This document shows positions 36,500 through 45,155 of a DNA stretch of 64,000 nucleotides, piece by piece. Numbering within the stretch: position 1 is the stretch's first letter; every line of letters starts with the position of its first letter. The position numbers and the translations under genes are program-made. The notes beneath the pieces were generated by a model. The model made no database searches. It worked only from the letters and a program-made list of their open reading frames with translations, and was not told where the DNA came from. The stretch is from PALSA-911 sp963743035 (GTDB lineage: Bacteria > Pseudomonadota > Alphaproteobacteria > Acetobacterales > Acetobacteraceae): NCBI GenBank assembly GCA_963743035.1, contig CAVUOB010000001.1, positions 62,001 to 126,000 of the forward strand, read 5' to 3'.

Positions 36500-37357
36500 C
36501 TATTTCAGCGGAAATCCGAGATTGGCCAGCGCCTCGCGCATCCGCTCGCGGCCCATCAGCGATTGAATGTCCTTCACCCGGCCGATCGACTGCTGCGACC
36601 AGTCGATGCCGTTCATCCGCTGCTCGTTCTGGAATTCGCGGATGCGCCTGTCATAGGCCGCAATGTCCGCCTGGTCCGTCGGTTCGCCGTAGCGTTCCTT
36701 GTGCAGCACCACCGATTGCGGCAGCCGCGGCTTGACGGCCTCGCCGGCGGACAGGTCCGGCCAGCCCACGCACATGCCGAACACGCAGAACACGTTGGCC
36801 GGCAGGCCCAGTTCCTCCGCGACCTTTTCGGGATGATTGCGCATGGCACCGATATAAACTCCGCCCAGGCCCATCGATTCCAGAGCGACGAAGGCGTTCT
36901 GCGCCGCCAGCGCGGCGTCGATCATCGCGACCATGCCCATCTCCAGATAATCCGGCCCGACGACATCGATGTCGCGCTTCTCGGCCAGCGAGCGGACGCG
37001 GCGCAAATCCGCCAGCCAGGCGATGAACAGCGGTGCCTCGCGGATGTGCTTCTGGCCGCCGGCGTATTCGGACAGGCGGGCCTTCGTCTCCGGGTTCTCC
37101 ACCGTCACCAGGCTCCAGACCTGCAGGTTGGAGGAGGAGGACGCGGATTGCGCGGCGGCGACGATCAGTTCCACCGTCCCATCCGGCAACGGCTTGGGCA
37201 GGAAATGGCGCACCGAGCGATGGCCGATCAGCGTCTCCAGCACCGGGTTCCATTGCGCCGGCGCGGGCATGGCAGGATCGCGGTAGCGCTCCTCGATCAG
37301 GCGCTGGCCGAGCCGTTCTTCAGGCGCCTGCACGCCGATCTCGAGGTCTGCGGCCAT
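36500..37357 (-). CDS. NfsA-like nitroreductase family protein
   Basis: 285 residues. FMN-binding marks: LIGHRSVRHFLPKPLP, AAQSASSSSNLQVWSLVTV, GMVAMIDAALAAQNAFVALESMGLGGVYIGAMRN, and VFGMCVGWP. This is the flavin NADPH-dependent oxidoreductase family; the substrate (nitro compound, quinone or flavin) is open. Divergent from the FMN-dependent monooxygenase at 37481 with about 120 bp between; the two may form a reductase/monooxygenase pair. Confidence 0.88.
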   Translation of the reverse strand: MAADLEIGVQAPEERLGQRLIEERYRDPAMPAPAQWNPVLETLIGHRSVRHFLPKPLPDGTVELIVAAAQSASSSSNLQVWSLVTVENPETKARLSEYAGGQKHIREAPLFIAWLADLRRVRSLAEKRDIDVVGPDYLEMGMVAMIDAALAAQNAFVALESMGLGGVYIGAMRNHPEKVAEELGLPANVFCVFGMCVGWPDLSAGEAVKPRLPQSVVLHKERYGEPTDQADIAAYDRRIREFQNEQRMNGIDWSQQSIGRVKDIQSLMGRERMREALANLGFPLK

Positions 37358-37480
37358 TTGGGGGATCTCCGGTAGAATGCTGCGTTGTGGTGATCATCCC
37401 CGCGCGGATTGTTTCGTGCAAGCCGCCCGCCGCGCAACCGGACCTTGCCATTCGCCTCCCGCCAAGTTCATAGACGCGAT

Positions 37481-38854
37481 ATGAAAAAGCAGATCCGCCT
37501 CAATGCCTTCGACATGAACTGTGTCGGCCATATCCAGCACGGGATGTGGGCCCATCCGCGCGACCGCTCCACCCATTACACGGAGCTGGATTACTGGACC
37601 GACATGGCGAAGACCCTGGAGCGCGGGTTGTTCGACGGCCTGTTCATCGCCGACATCATCGGTGTCTACGACGTATTCGCCGGCAGCGCGGACGCGGCGA
37701 TCCGCGGCGGCGTGCAGATACCGGTCAACGATCCTGTGCTGCTGGTGCCCGCGATGGCGCAGGCGACGACCCATCTGGGCTTCGGCGTGACCGCCAACCT
37801 GACCTACGAGGCGCCGTACGGCTTCGCGCGCCGCTTCTCCACGCTGGATCACCTCACCAGGGGGCGGATCGGCTGGAACATTGTCACCGGCTACCTCGAC
37901 AGCGGCGCGCGGGGCATGGGGCGCGAACAGATGATCGCGCATGACGATCGCTACGACATCGCCGATGAGTTCATGGAGGTCTGCTACAAGCTCTGGGAAG
38001 GCAGCTGGGAGGACGGCGCGGTGCTGCGCGACAAGGCGCGCCGGCTCTATGCCGATCCCGCCAGGATCCACGCCATCCACCACCATGGCCAGCATTACCG
38101 GGTGGACGCCATCCATATGAGCGAGCCGTCGCCGCAGCGCACGCCGGTGCTGTACCAGGCCGGCGCCTCCGACCGCGGACGACGCTTTGCCGCCGCGCAT
38201 GCCGAATGCGTGTTCCTGAACAACGCGTCCAAGGAAAACACCCGCGAGTTGATGCACGACATCCGCCGGCGTGCCGTCGCGGCCGGCCGTGGGCCCGACG
38301 ACATACTGGGCTTCGTGCAGTTTGCCGTCGTGGTCGCGCCCACCGACGCGGAGGCGCGGGACAAATGCGATGCCTATCGCGAATATGCCAGCACCGAGGG
38401 GGCGCTGGCGCATATGTCCGCCACGATGGGTATCGACCTCGCGGCCTACCGGCCGGACGAGCCGATCGGCTATGTGAAGACCGACGGCAACAACTCCCAG
38501 GTGGAGGCGATCACCACGCGTTCGGCCTCGGTCTGGACCGTAAACCGGCTGATGCAGCGGATGATCCTGGGTAGCCGCAACCCGCCGATCGTCGGCTCGC
38601 CGCAGACCGTGGCGGACGAATTGATGGCCTGGATGGAGGAGACGGGGATCGACGGCTTCAACCTGTCGCGCACCGTCGCGCCGGAATGCGTGGAGGATTT
38701 CGTCGATCTGGTGATCCCTGAACTGCAATCGCGCGGGGTCTACAAGACCGCCTATGGCGAAGGCACGTTGAGGGAGAAATTGTTCGCCGGCAGCGCTGCC
38801 GGCGCGGCGAAGCTGCCCGCCAGCCATCCAGCGGCCGCCTGGCGCAAAAAGTAG
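37481..38854 (+). CDS. NtaA/DmoA-family FMN-dependent monooxygenase
   Basis: 457 residues from ATG 37481, class of luciferase-like monooxygenases (NtaA/SnaA/DszA). Characteristic: LNAFDMNCVGHIQHGMW, FDGLFIADIIGVYDVF, RFSTLDHLTRGRIGWNIVTGYLDSGARGMG, SPQRTPVLYQAGASDRGRRFAA and IDGFNLSRTVAPE. It needs reduced FMN, plausibly from the divergent nitroreductase-like flavoprotein. Substrate unknown (chelators, sulfones and sulfides in characterised members). An upstream in-frame extension to 37409 lacks family similarity. Confidence 0.88.
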   Translation: MKKQIRLNAFDMNCVGHIQHGMWAHPRDRSTHYTELDYWTDMAKTLERGLFDGLFIADIIGVYDVFAGSADAAIRGGVQIPVNDPVLLVPAMAQATTHLGFGVTANLTYEAPYGFARRFSTLDHLTRGRIGWNIVTGYLDSGARGMGREQMIAHDDRYDIADEFMEVCYKLWEGSWEDGAVLRDKARRLYADPARIHAIHHHGQHYRVDAIHMSEPSPQRTPVLYQAGASDRGRRFAAAHAECVFLNNASKENTRELMHDIRRRAVAAGRGPDDILGFVQFAVVVAPTDAEARDKCDAYREYASTEGALAHMSATMGIDLAAYRPDEPIGYVKTDGNNSQVEAITTRSASVWTVNRLMQRMILGSRNPPIVGSPQTVADELMAWMEETGIDGFNLSRTVAPECVEDFVDLVIPELQSRGVYKTAYGEGTLREKLFAGSAAGAAKLPASHPAAAWRKK

Positions 38855-38870
38855 GAAGAATTTTGCCGAA

Positions 38871-38886
38871 TGTGACCTAGATCACA
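38871..38886. promoter_or_regulatory. CRP-type box
   Basis: TGTGA-CCTAGA-TCACA, perfect match to the E. coli CRP half sites. Just after the monooxygenase stop; no protein-coding gene begins until 39256, so it may drive the transcript ending at the hairpin at 38996-39027. Confidence 0.7.
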
Positions 38887-38919
38887 TCGCCGTTATCGCA
38901 GTGCTGGCAGGTTATGTTC

Positions 38920-39027
38920 ATCGTTTGGCGGTGCCCCAACACCTTCGCTAAGCGGTTGGGCCTTGCGGCCCAGGTCAACCCGGACCAACACTTGCGGCCT
39001 GGTCGCTAGGCGACCGGGCCGTCTTTT
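38920..39027 (+). ncRNA. candidate small RNA
   Basis: About 100 nt between a perfect CRP-type box (38871-38886) and a strong intrinsic terminator (38996-39027). The start is placed about 41 bp from the box centre. It contains a hairpin TTGGGCC-TTGC-GGCCCA (about 38957-38973) and no credible ORF. It could instead be the 3' untranslated region of the monooxygenase mRNA. Confidence 0.35.
38996..39027 (+). terminator. rho-independent terminator
   Basis: GGCCTGGTCGC-TAG-GCGACCGGGCC stem of 11 pairs (one G-U) followed by GTCTTTTTGTTTG. Strong intrinsic terminator reading rightward. Confidence 0.85.
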
Positions 39028-39255
39028 TGTTTGGGCCCCGGCTTCCTGGTCCCGGCCGGCGGGGGGCGTGGCGATGGCGTTACGCCACGCGCGGCCCGGC
39101 CGATGAACTTGCGCTGAGGGTCATGGCCTCCTCCGGAGCGCGCGATTCCGCGGCGGATATGTCACGCGCGCGAGTGAAACCAGGCTTGCGCCTGCCTCAG
39201 TCGCTGCGATACTGCCAATAAAATAGAACCTAGAAGGTTGACTCAAGGACATAGC

Positions 39256-40512
39256 ATGATCGGTCGGCGGCTTCTCCTGCTCGGTGGCGCGGCGTGTCTG
39301 CCGGCGTTCGCGCTCTCCCGCGCCGCCCGTGCTGCAGATCCCGTGCGGATCGGCGCCCTGTTCCCGCTCACCGGCGCCTCGGCCGCGTCGGGGGGCGAGG
39401 CGAAGGCGGCGATCGAGGTCGCCTGCGAGATCATCAACAGCCCGCATCCGGACCTGAAGGGCCTGCCGCTGGCCGGCGGCACCGGGCTGCCCAATCTCGG
39501 CGGCGCGCCGTTGGAGCCGGTCTTCGTCGATCATCGCGGCGATCCGTCGGTGGCGCAGAGCCAGGCGCAGCGGCTGATCACCAGCGAGCATGTCGCCGCG
39601 CTGTTCGGCGCCTACCATTCTTCCGCCGCGCTGACCGCGACGGCGGTGGCCGAGCGCTATGGCGTGCCCTTTGTCGTGAGTGACTCCGTGGCGGCCAGCA
39701 TCACCGGGCGCGGCTTCAAATGGGTTTTCCGGGTTACGCCGATCGCATCCAATTTCGCCGACACCTATATGCGCTTCCTCGGCGACATGAAGGCCGCCGG
39801 CAAGACCATCGACAACATCGCCATCGTCAACGAGAACACCGAGTACGGCTCCTCGGTCGGCGACGCGGTCGCGACGGCGGCGCAGGCTTCGGGCATGCCG
39901 GTGGCGCTGCGCATTCCCTATGTCGCCAACAGCTCCGACGTCTCCGCCCAGGTGCTGCAGCTGAAACAGAAGAACCCGTCAGTGGTGATCTTCATCAGCT
40001 ACGCCTCCGACGCGATCCTGTTCATGCGCACGCTGAAATCGTTGAACTATCTGCCCCCCATGATCATCGGCGACAGCGCCGGCTTCTCCGATCCTGGTTT
40101 CATCCCCGCGGTCGGTGAGATCAGCCAGGGCCTGATGAACCGCAGCGCCTGGAGTCCGGGAGCGCCCGGCTCGCTCGCGGCGGGCATCAATGCGCTCTAC
40201 AAGGCGAAATCGGGGCATGAGATGTCGGACGTGTCCGGCCGAGTGATGCAGGCCTGGTTCGTGCTGGCGGACGCGATCAACCGGGCGGGTTCGACCGATC
40301 CGGCGAAGATCCAGCAGGCGCTGGCGGAGACCAACATGCCGCAATCGGCGATGTTCGTCGGCTATCGCGGCGTGCGATTCGACCAGACCGGACAGAATGT
40401 CGAAAGCGCCACCTATCTGACCCAGTTGCAGGGCAAGGACTATGTGACGACCTGGCCGGGTGCCCCGGGGAATGCCAGGCAGATCTGGCCGATGACCGGA
40501 TGGAACGGTTAG
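39256..40512 (+). CDS. ABC substrate-binding protein, LivK-like
   Basis: 418 residues from ATG 39256, seven bases after CAAGGA. Twin-arginine-like signal (MIGRRLLLLGGAACLPAFALSRAARA) then the periplasmic-binding fold: RIGALFPLTGASAASGGEAKAAIEVA, SVAQSQAQRLITSEHVAALFGAYHSS, IAIVNENTEYGSS. It binds a branched-chain amino acid, amide or aromatic ligand. No permease or ATPase gene is adjacent, so it is an orphan that must pair with a transporter elsewhere. A CRP-type site and terminator lie upstream. Confidence 0.88.
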   Translation: MIGRRLLLLGGAACLPAFALSRAARAADPVRIGALFPLTGASAASGGEAKAAIEVACEIINSPHPDLKGLPLAGGTGLPNLGGAPLEPVFVDHRGDPSVAQSQAQRLITSEHVAALFGAYHSSAALTATAVAERYGVPFVVSDSVAASITGRGFKWVFRVTPIASNFADTYMRFLGDMKAAGKTIDNIAIVNENTEYGSSVGDAVATAAQASGMPVALRIPYVANSSDVSAQVLQLKQKNPSVVIFISYASDAILFMRTLKSLNYLPPMIIGDSAGFSDPGFIPAVGEISQGLMNRSAWSPGAPGSLAAGINALYKAKSGHEMSDVSGRVMQAWFVLADAINRAGSTDPAKIQQALAETNMPQSAMFVGYRGVRFDQTGQNVESATYLTQLQGKDYVTTWPGAPGNARQIWPMTGWNG

Positions 40513-40587
40513 CCTACCTACTGTTGCTCCAGATCGTCTACGTTCTTCGACGGAGCATAGAGGGTAAGAATGGTGGCACGTCTGCCC

Positions 40588-41700
40588 TCAAGGGGCCGGT
40601 GCGCCCGATTTGAGGGCGGATTGGCGTCGCCATTCCAGGTATTCCCGAAACAATGCCTGGCGCTGCGCAGCGGTGAGTTGCGCTGTATCGCGGCCGGCGC
40701 GGTCGAGGAACGCGTCGAAATCCTGGCGCACGCGCTCGGCCAACTGGCTGGGGGAGGGGGCGGCGGGATCGCTGTCGGGAGCCTTGGCCGCGGGGGCGGG
40801 TACAGGCTCGGCAGGAACAACGGCCGGTGGAATTGCCGCGGCGTCCCCGGGCGCGGGCAGGCTTGTGGGGGAAGTGGGGCCTGCTGGCGTTCCGGTTTCA
40901 GGCTGTGGTGAAACGAATGCGCCGGCGGGTTCGTCGGCGTTTCTGTGCAGGACGCTGCTGGTCACGGCGATGGCGGCGAGGAATGCCGTTGCGCCGACTG
41001 CCCAGTACAGCCGCGAGGAGCCCGGGCGTCGAATGCGCGGCGACACTATTCCATCCGCAGGCGCGCCGATGCTCGGCGAGGTGGCTGCTTCCGGCATCGC
41101 CGCGGGAGCTGGTGGGATTTCGATCTGCGTAGAAGCCACGGGATCCGGTGAGGCGTCGAGCGATACGTTTATCAGGTCCCTTCGCAGGCCGGCGAAGCGG
41201 TCATCCTCAAGCTCTGCAAGGAAAGCGGAGGAACCGACGAACAGAATACTCAAGGGGGCGTATGCCGGGTCCATGGAGGTGACCAGGTGCTGCAGCCACA
41301 GCAACGCCTCCTGGTCCAGGGTTTCGGCATCCTGAATAACCAGCACAACCCGACCTTCGCGCTCGCCCTGGGCAATCAGGGTTTTTAGGATAGCGGCGGC
41401 ATCCTCCGGGTCTACCTCCATGCCCTCGCCATGGACCTGGAACATGATGCGCAGGAGGGTCAATGGGGCTGCCAGCGGGTTGGCAACGCAGATCGTACGG
41501 TCGTGGGATGTCGCAACGAAATCCCCGACAACCGCATCGCGCCCCGGGCGGCTCCCGCCGGTGAGGGTAAGGCACCTTCTCTTTGCGCGCAGCGCCTCCG
41601 CTAGGCGATCGCCGGCCATGGTCCCGTGAGTTTCGGAGGACGGCATGGTCTCCTGCGGCTGCAATTCGGCGGTCACGATGCCTGGCGCCAATTGTCGCAT
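40588..41700 (-). CDS. ExeA/GspA-like membrane protein with degenerate ATPase domain
   Basis: 370 residues. The N-terminal about 190 residues resemble the AAA domain of ExeA/GspA: TLTGGSRPGRDAVV replaces a Walker A and lacks the GK(S/T) lysine, but VVLVIQDAETLDQEALLWLQHL matches the Walker B region. One transmembrane helix follows at about 235-255 (LYWAVGATAFLAAIAVTSSVL), then an A/P-rich periplasmic region ending in a short helical domain (LAERVRQDFDAFLDRAGRD). It overlaps the lipoprotein gene stop. A link to a type II secretion-like envelope complex is a guess; the function is unknown. Confidence 0.55.
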   Translation of the reverse strand: MRQLAPGIVTAELQPQETMPSSETHGTMAGDRLAEALRAKRRCLTLTGGSRPGRDAVVGDFVATSHDRTICVANPLAAPLTLLRIMFQVHGEGMEVDPEDAAAILKTLIAQGEREGRVVLVIQDAETLDQEALLWLQHLVTSMDPAYAPLSILFVGSSAFLAELEDDRFAGLRRDLINVSLDASPDPVASTQIEIPPAPAAMPEAATSPSIGAPADGIVSPRIRRPGSSRLYWAVGATAFLAAIAVTSSVLHRNADEPAGAFVSPQPETGTPAGPTSPTSLPAPGDAAAIPPAVVPAEPVPAPAAKAPDSDPAAPSPSQLAERVRQDFDAFLDRAGRDTAQLTAAQRQALFREYLEWRRQSALKSGAPAP

Positions 41701-42113
41701 CAGTTCGATGGAGCACAGGCATCAGCCGCATCCTGGCGGCTGGCTGCAGACGCGGGCACCAGGTCCTTCGCATCCAACGCGGCCAGGGGGGCCGGCTGGG
41801 TCTCACTGAATTGCTGGAAAAGCCTCTTCTTCCTCGCGTCGGACAGTCCGCTCGCATTCGCGGCTGAACAGTCGGTTGCTGCCGGCTTCGCAGCCGATGC
41901 AGACAGGGAAGCCGGAGGGGATGGCGGCACCGGTATCGTGGCGCGAGACGCCTTATGCTTGCGCACTGCCGGTGGCTCGGGCGGCGCTGGCGTCTGGACG
42001 ATCATCTCCTGCGGTGCTTCCTGCGGCGCACAGGCGGTTAAACCCATGGCAGCGTTCATCATGATGCCTAGCCACAGGGTAAACAGCGGCATTTGCCTTC
42101 TTGGCCGCAACAT
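41700..42113 (-). CDS. small lipoprotein
   Basis: 137 residues from ATG 42113 (weak CAGGAT ahead). Signal with lipobox LTAC (MMNAAMGLTAC), then a Pro/Ala linker and a short C-terminal domain containing LSDARKKRLFQQFSETQ. No family recognised. Translation is coupled to the ExeA-like gene (stop and start overlap), so the two probably work together at the envelope. Confidence 0.6.
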   Translation of the reverse strand: MLRPRRQMPLFTLWLGIMMNAAMGLTACAPQEAPQEMIVQTPAPPEPPAVRKHKASRATIPVPPSPPASLSASAAKPAATDCSAANASGLSDARKKRLFQQFSETQPAPLAALDAKDLVPASAASRQDAADACAPSN

Positions 42114-42713
42114 GATCCTGGCCTGACCAGCTATTTTGACACTCCGCCCCGGTTGCGCGCAGACGCGGGAAATGTGACGCAAGTAATCAACAGCACTCCC
42201 GAACGAACCGAAGGGGTATCATATCAAGAAATCCAGTGTCTACCGTGGGTTATCTCAAGCTGCCGGTCCTGTGCACACAATTTCGTGTCCAGGCTGTCCG
42301 TCGTCGGAGTTTCTGGGCGCTCGGCATGGCTGGCGCCGCGTGTCAGGCGGCGCCGTCCACCACCGCGCTCGTCCCGGCCGCGAGCGCCGCGTTCCGCTTC
42401 TCCTCGGCGATGTCGACGCTGATGATGGCCTGATGCCCCAGGGCGTGCAGCAGGGTGATGGCAGCCAGACCCAGGCCCCCGCACCGATCCGCACGACCGG
42501 ATCCTCCGGCTCAGCGGCGTGACCGCCCATCCTTCAGGATGGCGGCCCCCCGGCTTGCTTCGGCTGCTTGCGGCTCAGGTCTGCGCGACCCGCGGCAAGG
42601 CGTGAACCGGACGTCTAGCTCACTATATGCAAGCGGACTATAAGCGCGGTTGAAGCGGCCGAACAGAGCGGCCAATCATCGAAGAAGCCCGTTTAGCCAG
42701 GGGGGATGCCGAC
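42114..42713. other. intergenic region with an alcohol-dehydrogenase remnant
   Basis: About 600 bp between the lipoprotein start and the MaoC gene. The left part has no gene. 42343-42510 encodes on the minus strand a broken Zn-alcohol-dehydrogenase piece (listed separately). A CCATCC-TTCA-GGATGG hairpin occurs near 42528-42543. Confidence 0.5.
42343..42510 (-). pseudogene. alcohol dehydrogenase fragment
   Basis: In the minus frame ending at the stop 42343-42345, the sequence reads LGLAAITLLHALGHQAIIS and then VDIAEEKRNAALAAGTSAV. This is the Rossmann segment of a zinc-binding alcohol dehydrogenase. The glycine motif IGAG just upstream is in another frame; a missing G in the run at about 42476-42480 explains it. 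About 55 codons remain; neither the zinc-binding nor the N-terminal part is present. Probable relic of gene loss or rearrangement. Confidence 0.65.
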
Positions 42714-43172
42714 ATGCCCGGATTGTTTTTTGAGGAATTGCAGGTCGGTCAGGTGTTTCGCCATCCGATCCGGCGGACGATCACGGAAGCTGACAATGTC
42801 TGGTTCACGTGCATGACGCATAATCCGGCGTTGCTGCATCTGGACGAGGAATACTGCCGCACAGAGACCGAGTATGGTCAGCGGATCGTCAACAGCGCCT
42901 TTACCCTCGGTCTGATGGTCGGCATTTCGGTGGGTGACACCACCCTGGGGACGGCGGTCGCCAATCTCGGCTGGGATGAGGTCCGTTTCCCGAAGCCTGT
43001 CTTTCACGGAGACACGCTGCGCGTCGAGACCGAAGTCGTCGAATTGCGTGAATCGAAGTCGCGTCCGAATGCCGGCATCGTGACGTTTCTGCATCGCGCC
43101 TACAACCAGCGCGACGAGCTGGTTGCGCATTGCCGGCGTTCCGGCCTGCAACTCAAGCGGAAGGCTGGCTGA
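42714..43172 (+). CDS. MaoC-family dehydratase
   Basis: 152 residues, hotdog fold. FFEELQVGQVFRHPIRRTITEADNVWFTCMTHNPALLHLDEEYC contains the MaoC Asp/His pair (MTHNPALLHLD). It hydrates or dehydrates a CoA thioester. The stop TGA overlaps the ATG of the CitE-like gene. Pairing of MaoC with CitE-like lyase is seen in methylmalyl-/mesaconyl-CoA routes, which is the likely setting, but the substrate is inferred. Confidence 0.88.
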   Translation: MPGLFFEELQVGQVFRHPIRRTITEADNVWFTCMTHNPALLHLDEEYCRTETEYGQRIVNSAFTLGLMVGISVGDTTLGTAVANLGWDEVRFPKPVFHGDTLRVETEVVELRESKSRPNAGIVTFLHRAYNQRDELVAHCRRSGLQLKRKAG

Positions 43173-44056
43173 TGGCAATTCGATCTTTCCTGTTCGTGCC
43201 GGGCGACAGCGAACGCAAGCTGGCCAAGGGCAAGGCATCGCTGGCGGATGCGCTGATCCTGGATCTGGAGGACGCGGTCGCGCCGGCTCGCAAGCCGTTC
43301 GCGCGCAGCATGGTGGCCGAGTACCTGGCGGCGCACGCGCTGGACCGCACGCCGGAATTATGGGTCCGCATCAATCCGCTGGACGAGGGCGGGCTGGACG
43401 ACCTGGCAGCGGTGGTACGGGCGGCACCGGACGGGATTGTCGTGCCCAAGACCAACGGCCCGGCCGATGTCCTGCGCCTCGGGCATTACCTCGATGCGCT
43501 CGAGCGGCGCGACGGCGTCGCCGCGCCGGTTCGGATCCTGCCCGTTGCGACGGAGACGGCGCGCGCGCCCTTCCGGTTGGGCGAATATGCCGACATGGAC
43601 CTGCGGCGGGTTTTTGGCCTGACCTGGGGCGCGGAAGATTTGAGTTCGGCAATCGGCGCCAGCACCAACAGGGATGCAAGCGGGGACTGGGCCTTCACCT
43701 ATCGCATGGTCCGGTCTGCCTGCCTGCTGGCAGCCAAGGCCGCCGGCGTGGAAGCGATCGAGACGCTGTTTGCCGATTTCCGTGATCTGGCGGGCCTGCA
43801 CGCTTCCTGCGTCTCCGCCGCTGAGGAGGGCTTCACCGGCCGCGTTGCCATCCATCCGGATCAGGTCGACGTGATCAACGCTGCCTTCATGCCGTCGGAA
43901 GCCGCGGTCGCGCATGCCAGACGCGTCATTGCCGCCTTCGAAGCCGATCCCGAAGCCGGCGCGGTCGGTCTCGACGGCATGATGCTGGATATGCCGCACC
44001 TGAAGCAGGCCCGGCATGTGTTGAGCCTGCACGCGGCCTATTCCTCAAAAGGCTGA
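43172..44056 (+). CDS. CitE-like CoA-ester lyase (HpcH/HpaI family)
   Basis: 294 residues, start ATG 43172 overlapping the MaoC stop. Marks: SFLFVPGDSERKLAKG, ADALILDLEDAVAPARK (Mg2+-binding Glu/Asp), WVRINPLD, PKTNGP and LHASCVSAAEEGFTGRVAIHPDQV. Likely a malyl-CoA, beta-methylmalyl-CoA or citramalyl-CoA lyase. Works with the MaoC-type hydratase directly upstream. No FNR box was seen ahead of the pair. Confidence 0.87.
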   Translation: MAIRSFLFVPGDSERKLAKGKASLADALILDLEDAVAPARKPFARSMVAEYLAAHALDRTPELWVRINPLDEGGLDDLAAVVRAAPDGIVVPKTNGPADVLRLGHYLDALERRDGVAAPVRILPVATETARAPFRLGEYADMDLRRVFGLTWGAEDLSSAIGASTNRDASGDWAFTYRMVRSACLLAAKAAGVEAIETLFADFRDLAGLHASCVSAAEEGFTGRVAIHPDQVDVINAAFMPSEAAVAHARRVIAAFEADPEAGAVGLDGMMLDMPHLKQARHVLSLHAAYSSKG

Positions 44057-44069
44057 TTCGACCGCCGGA

Positions 44070-45032
44070 TCAGCTGCCGTCGTGGCAGGCCGCCATGGCG
44101 CGCGCGATGGCGTCGCTGACATCGAGCACGGTCAGGCGCCGGTCGGCGATTTCCGGGGGCACCCGGAACGGCGGGACGGTGTTGGCGACCGTGATGCCGT
44201 CCAGTGCCGGCGTGGCGAGCAGTTCGGTTGCGCCAGCGATGAACAATCCGTGCGCGGCTGCCGCGAACACTTTCGTCGCGCCGGCCGCGCGGCAGGCCTT
44301 CGCGGCCCGTACCAGCGTGCCGCCGGTGCTGATCAGGTCATCGATGATCACGGCCACCTTGCCGCGCACGTCGCCGGCCAGCAACTCGCCGCTCACCACG
44401 CCGCTGCTGCGATATTTTTCCATGTAGCCGCTGCCGACATCCTCTCGCATCAGGTGTTCAAGCGCCTGGCGAAACTGCTCGGCCCGCTTGGCGCCGCCCG
44501 CGTCCGGCGAGATGGCGACCACTTTCTCGCCACGCAGCAAAGGTGCGAAATGCGCCGCCATCATCCGCGCGCTTTCAATATGCCAGGTCGGGCAGCGGAA
44601 CGCGTTTTCGAACGCCGCGACGTTGTGCACTTCCAGCGTGATCACCTGATCGATGCGCATGGCTTCGAACAGCTCCGCAACGTAGCGGGTGATGATCGGG
44701 TCGTTCGTTTTGGTTCGGCGGTCCTTGCGCGCATAGCACAGATAGGGGGTTACCGCGGTGACGCGCTGGGCGCCGGAATCCTTCAACGCGCCGCAGAAGA
44801 ACAGCAGCCGGCAAAGCTTGTCATTGCCGCTTTCGTTGTCATCGCCATACAGCGAATGCAGCACGAACACGTCGTGACCGCGCACATCCTGCAGCGGACG
44901 CGCCTTGTGCTCGCCGTCCTCGAAGCCCCGCTCCTCGTGCAGTGCGAGCGTCACCTCAAGCCGCCCGGCGACGAGCTCGGCGAGCTCGCGGCTGCCCTGC
45001 AGGGCGAAGAAGGACATCGGGTGAGTCTTCAT
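44070..45032 (-). CDS. ribose-phosphate diphosphokinase (PRPP synthetase)
   Basis: 320 residues, a divergent prs-type protein. PRPP-binding loop VAVIIDDLISTGGTL (D231, D232, T236, T239) and the pyrophosphate/ATP region FVLHSLYGDDNESGNDKLCRLLFFCGALKD; YLCYARKDRRTKTNDPI is the flexible ATP loop. It converts ribose-5-phosphate and ATP to PRPP. Divergence from typical Prs and the location next to an NAD-salvage gene region suggest it supplies PRPP to nicotinate phosphoribosyltransferase (54725-56050). A TTGATCTACGTCAA box precedes it. M6 is an alternative start. Confidence 0.88.
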   Translation of the reverse strand: MKTHPMSFFALQGSRELAELVAGRLEVTLALHEERGFEDGEHKARPLQDVRGHDVFVLHSLYGDDNESGNDKLCRLLFFCGALKDSGAQRVTAVTPYLCYARKDRRTKTNDPIITRYVAELFEAMRIDQVITLEVHNVAAFENAFRCPTWHIESARMMAAHFAPLLRGEKVVAISPDAGGAKRAEQFRQALEHLMREDVGSGYMEKYRSSGVVSGELLAGDVRGKVAVIIDDLISTGGTLVRAAKACRAAGATKVFAAAAHGLFIAGATELLATPALDGITVANTVPPFRVPPEIADRRLTVLDVSDAIARAMAACHDGS

Positions 45033-45155
45033 CGGCGTTTCCCGCTGCTGATGTGCCGCACTTGCGCGAGCTGCCTTCCGGCTGCCTGTCGATCGGCGAA
45101 CATCACGGACCAGATGCCTTCCATGTGGGAATTGGGCGCCGGCCCGGGCGGCGGC

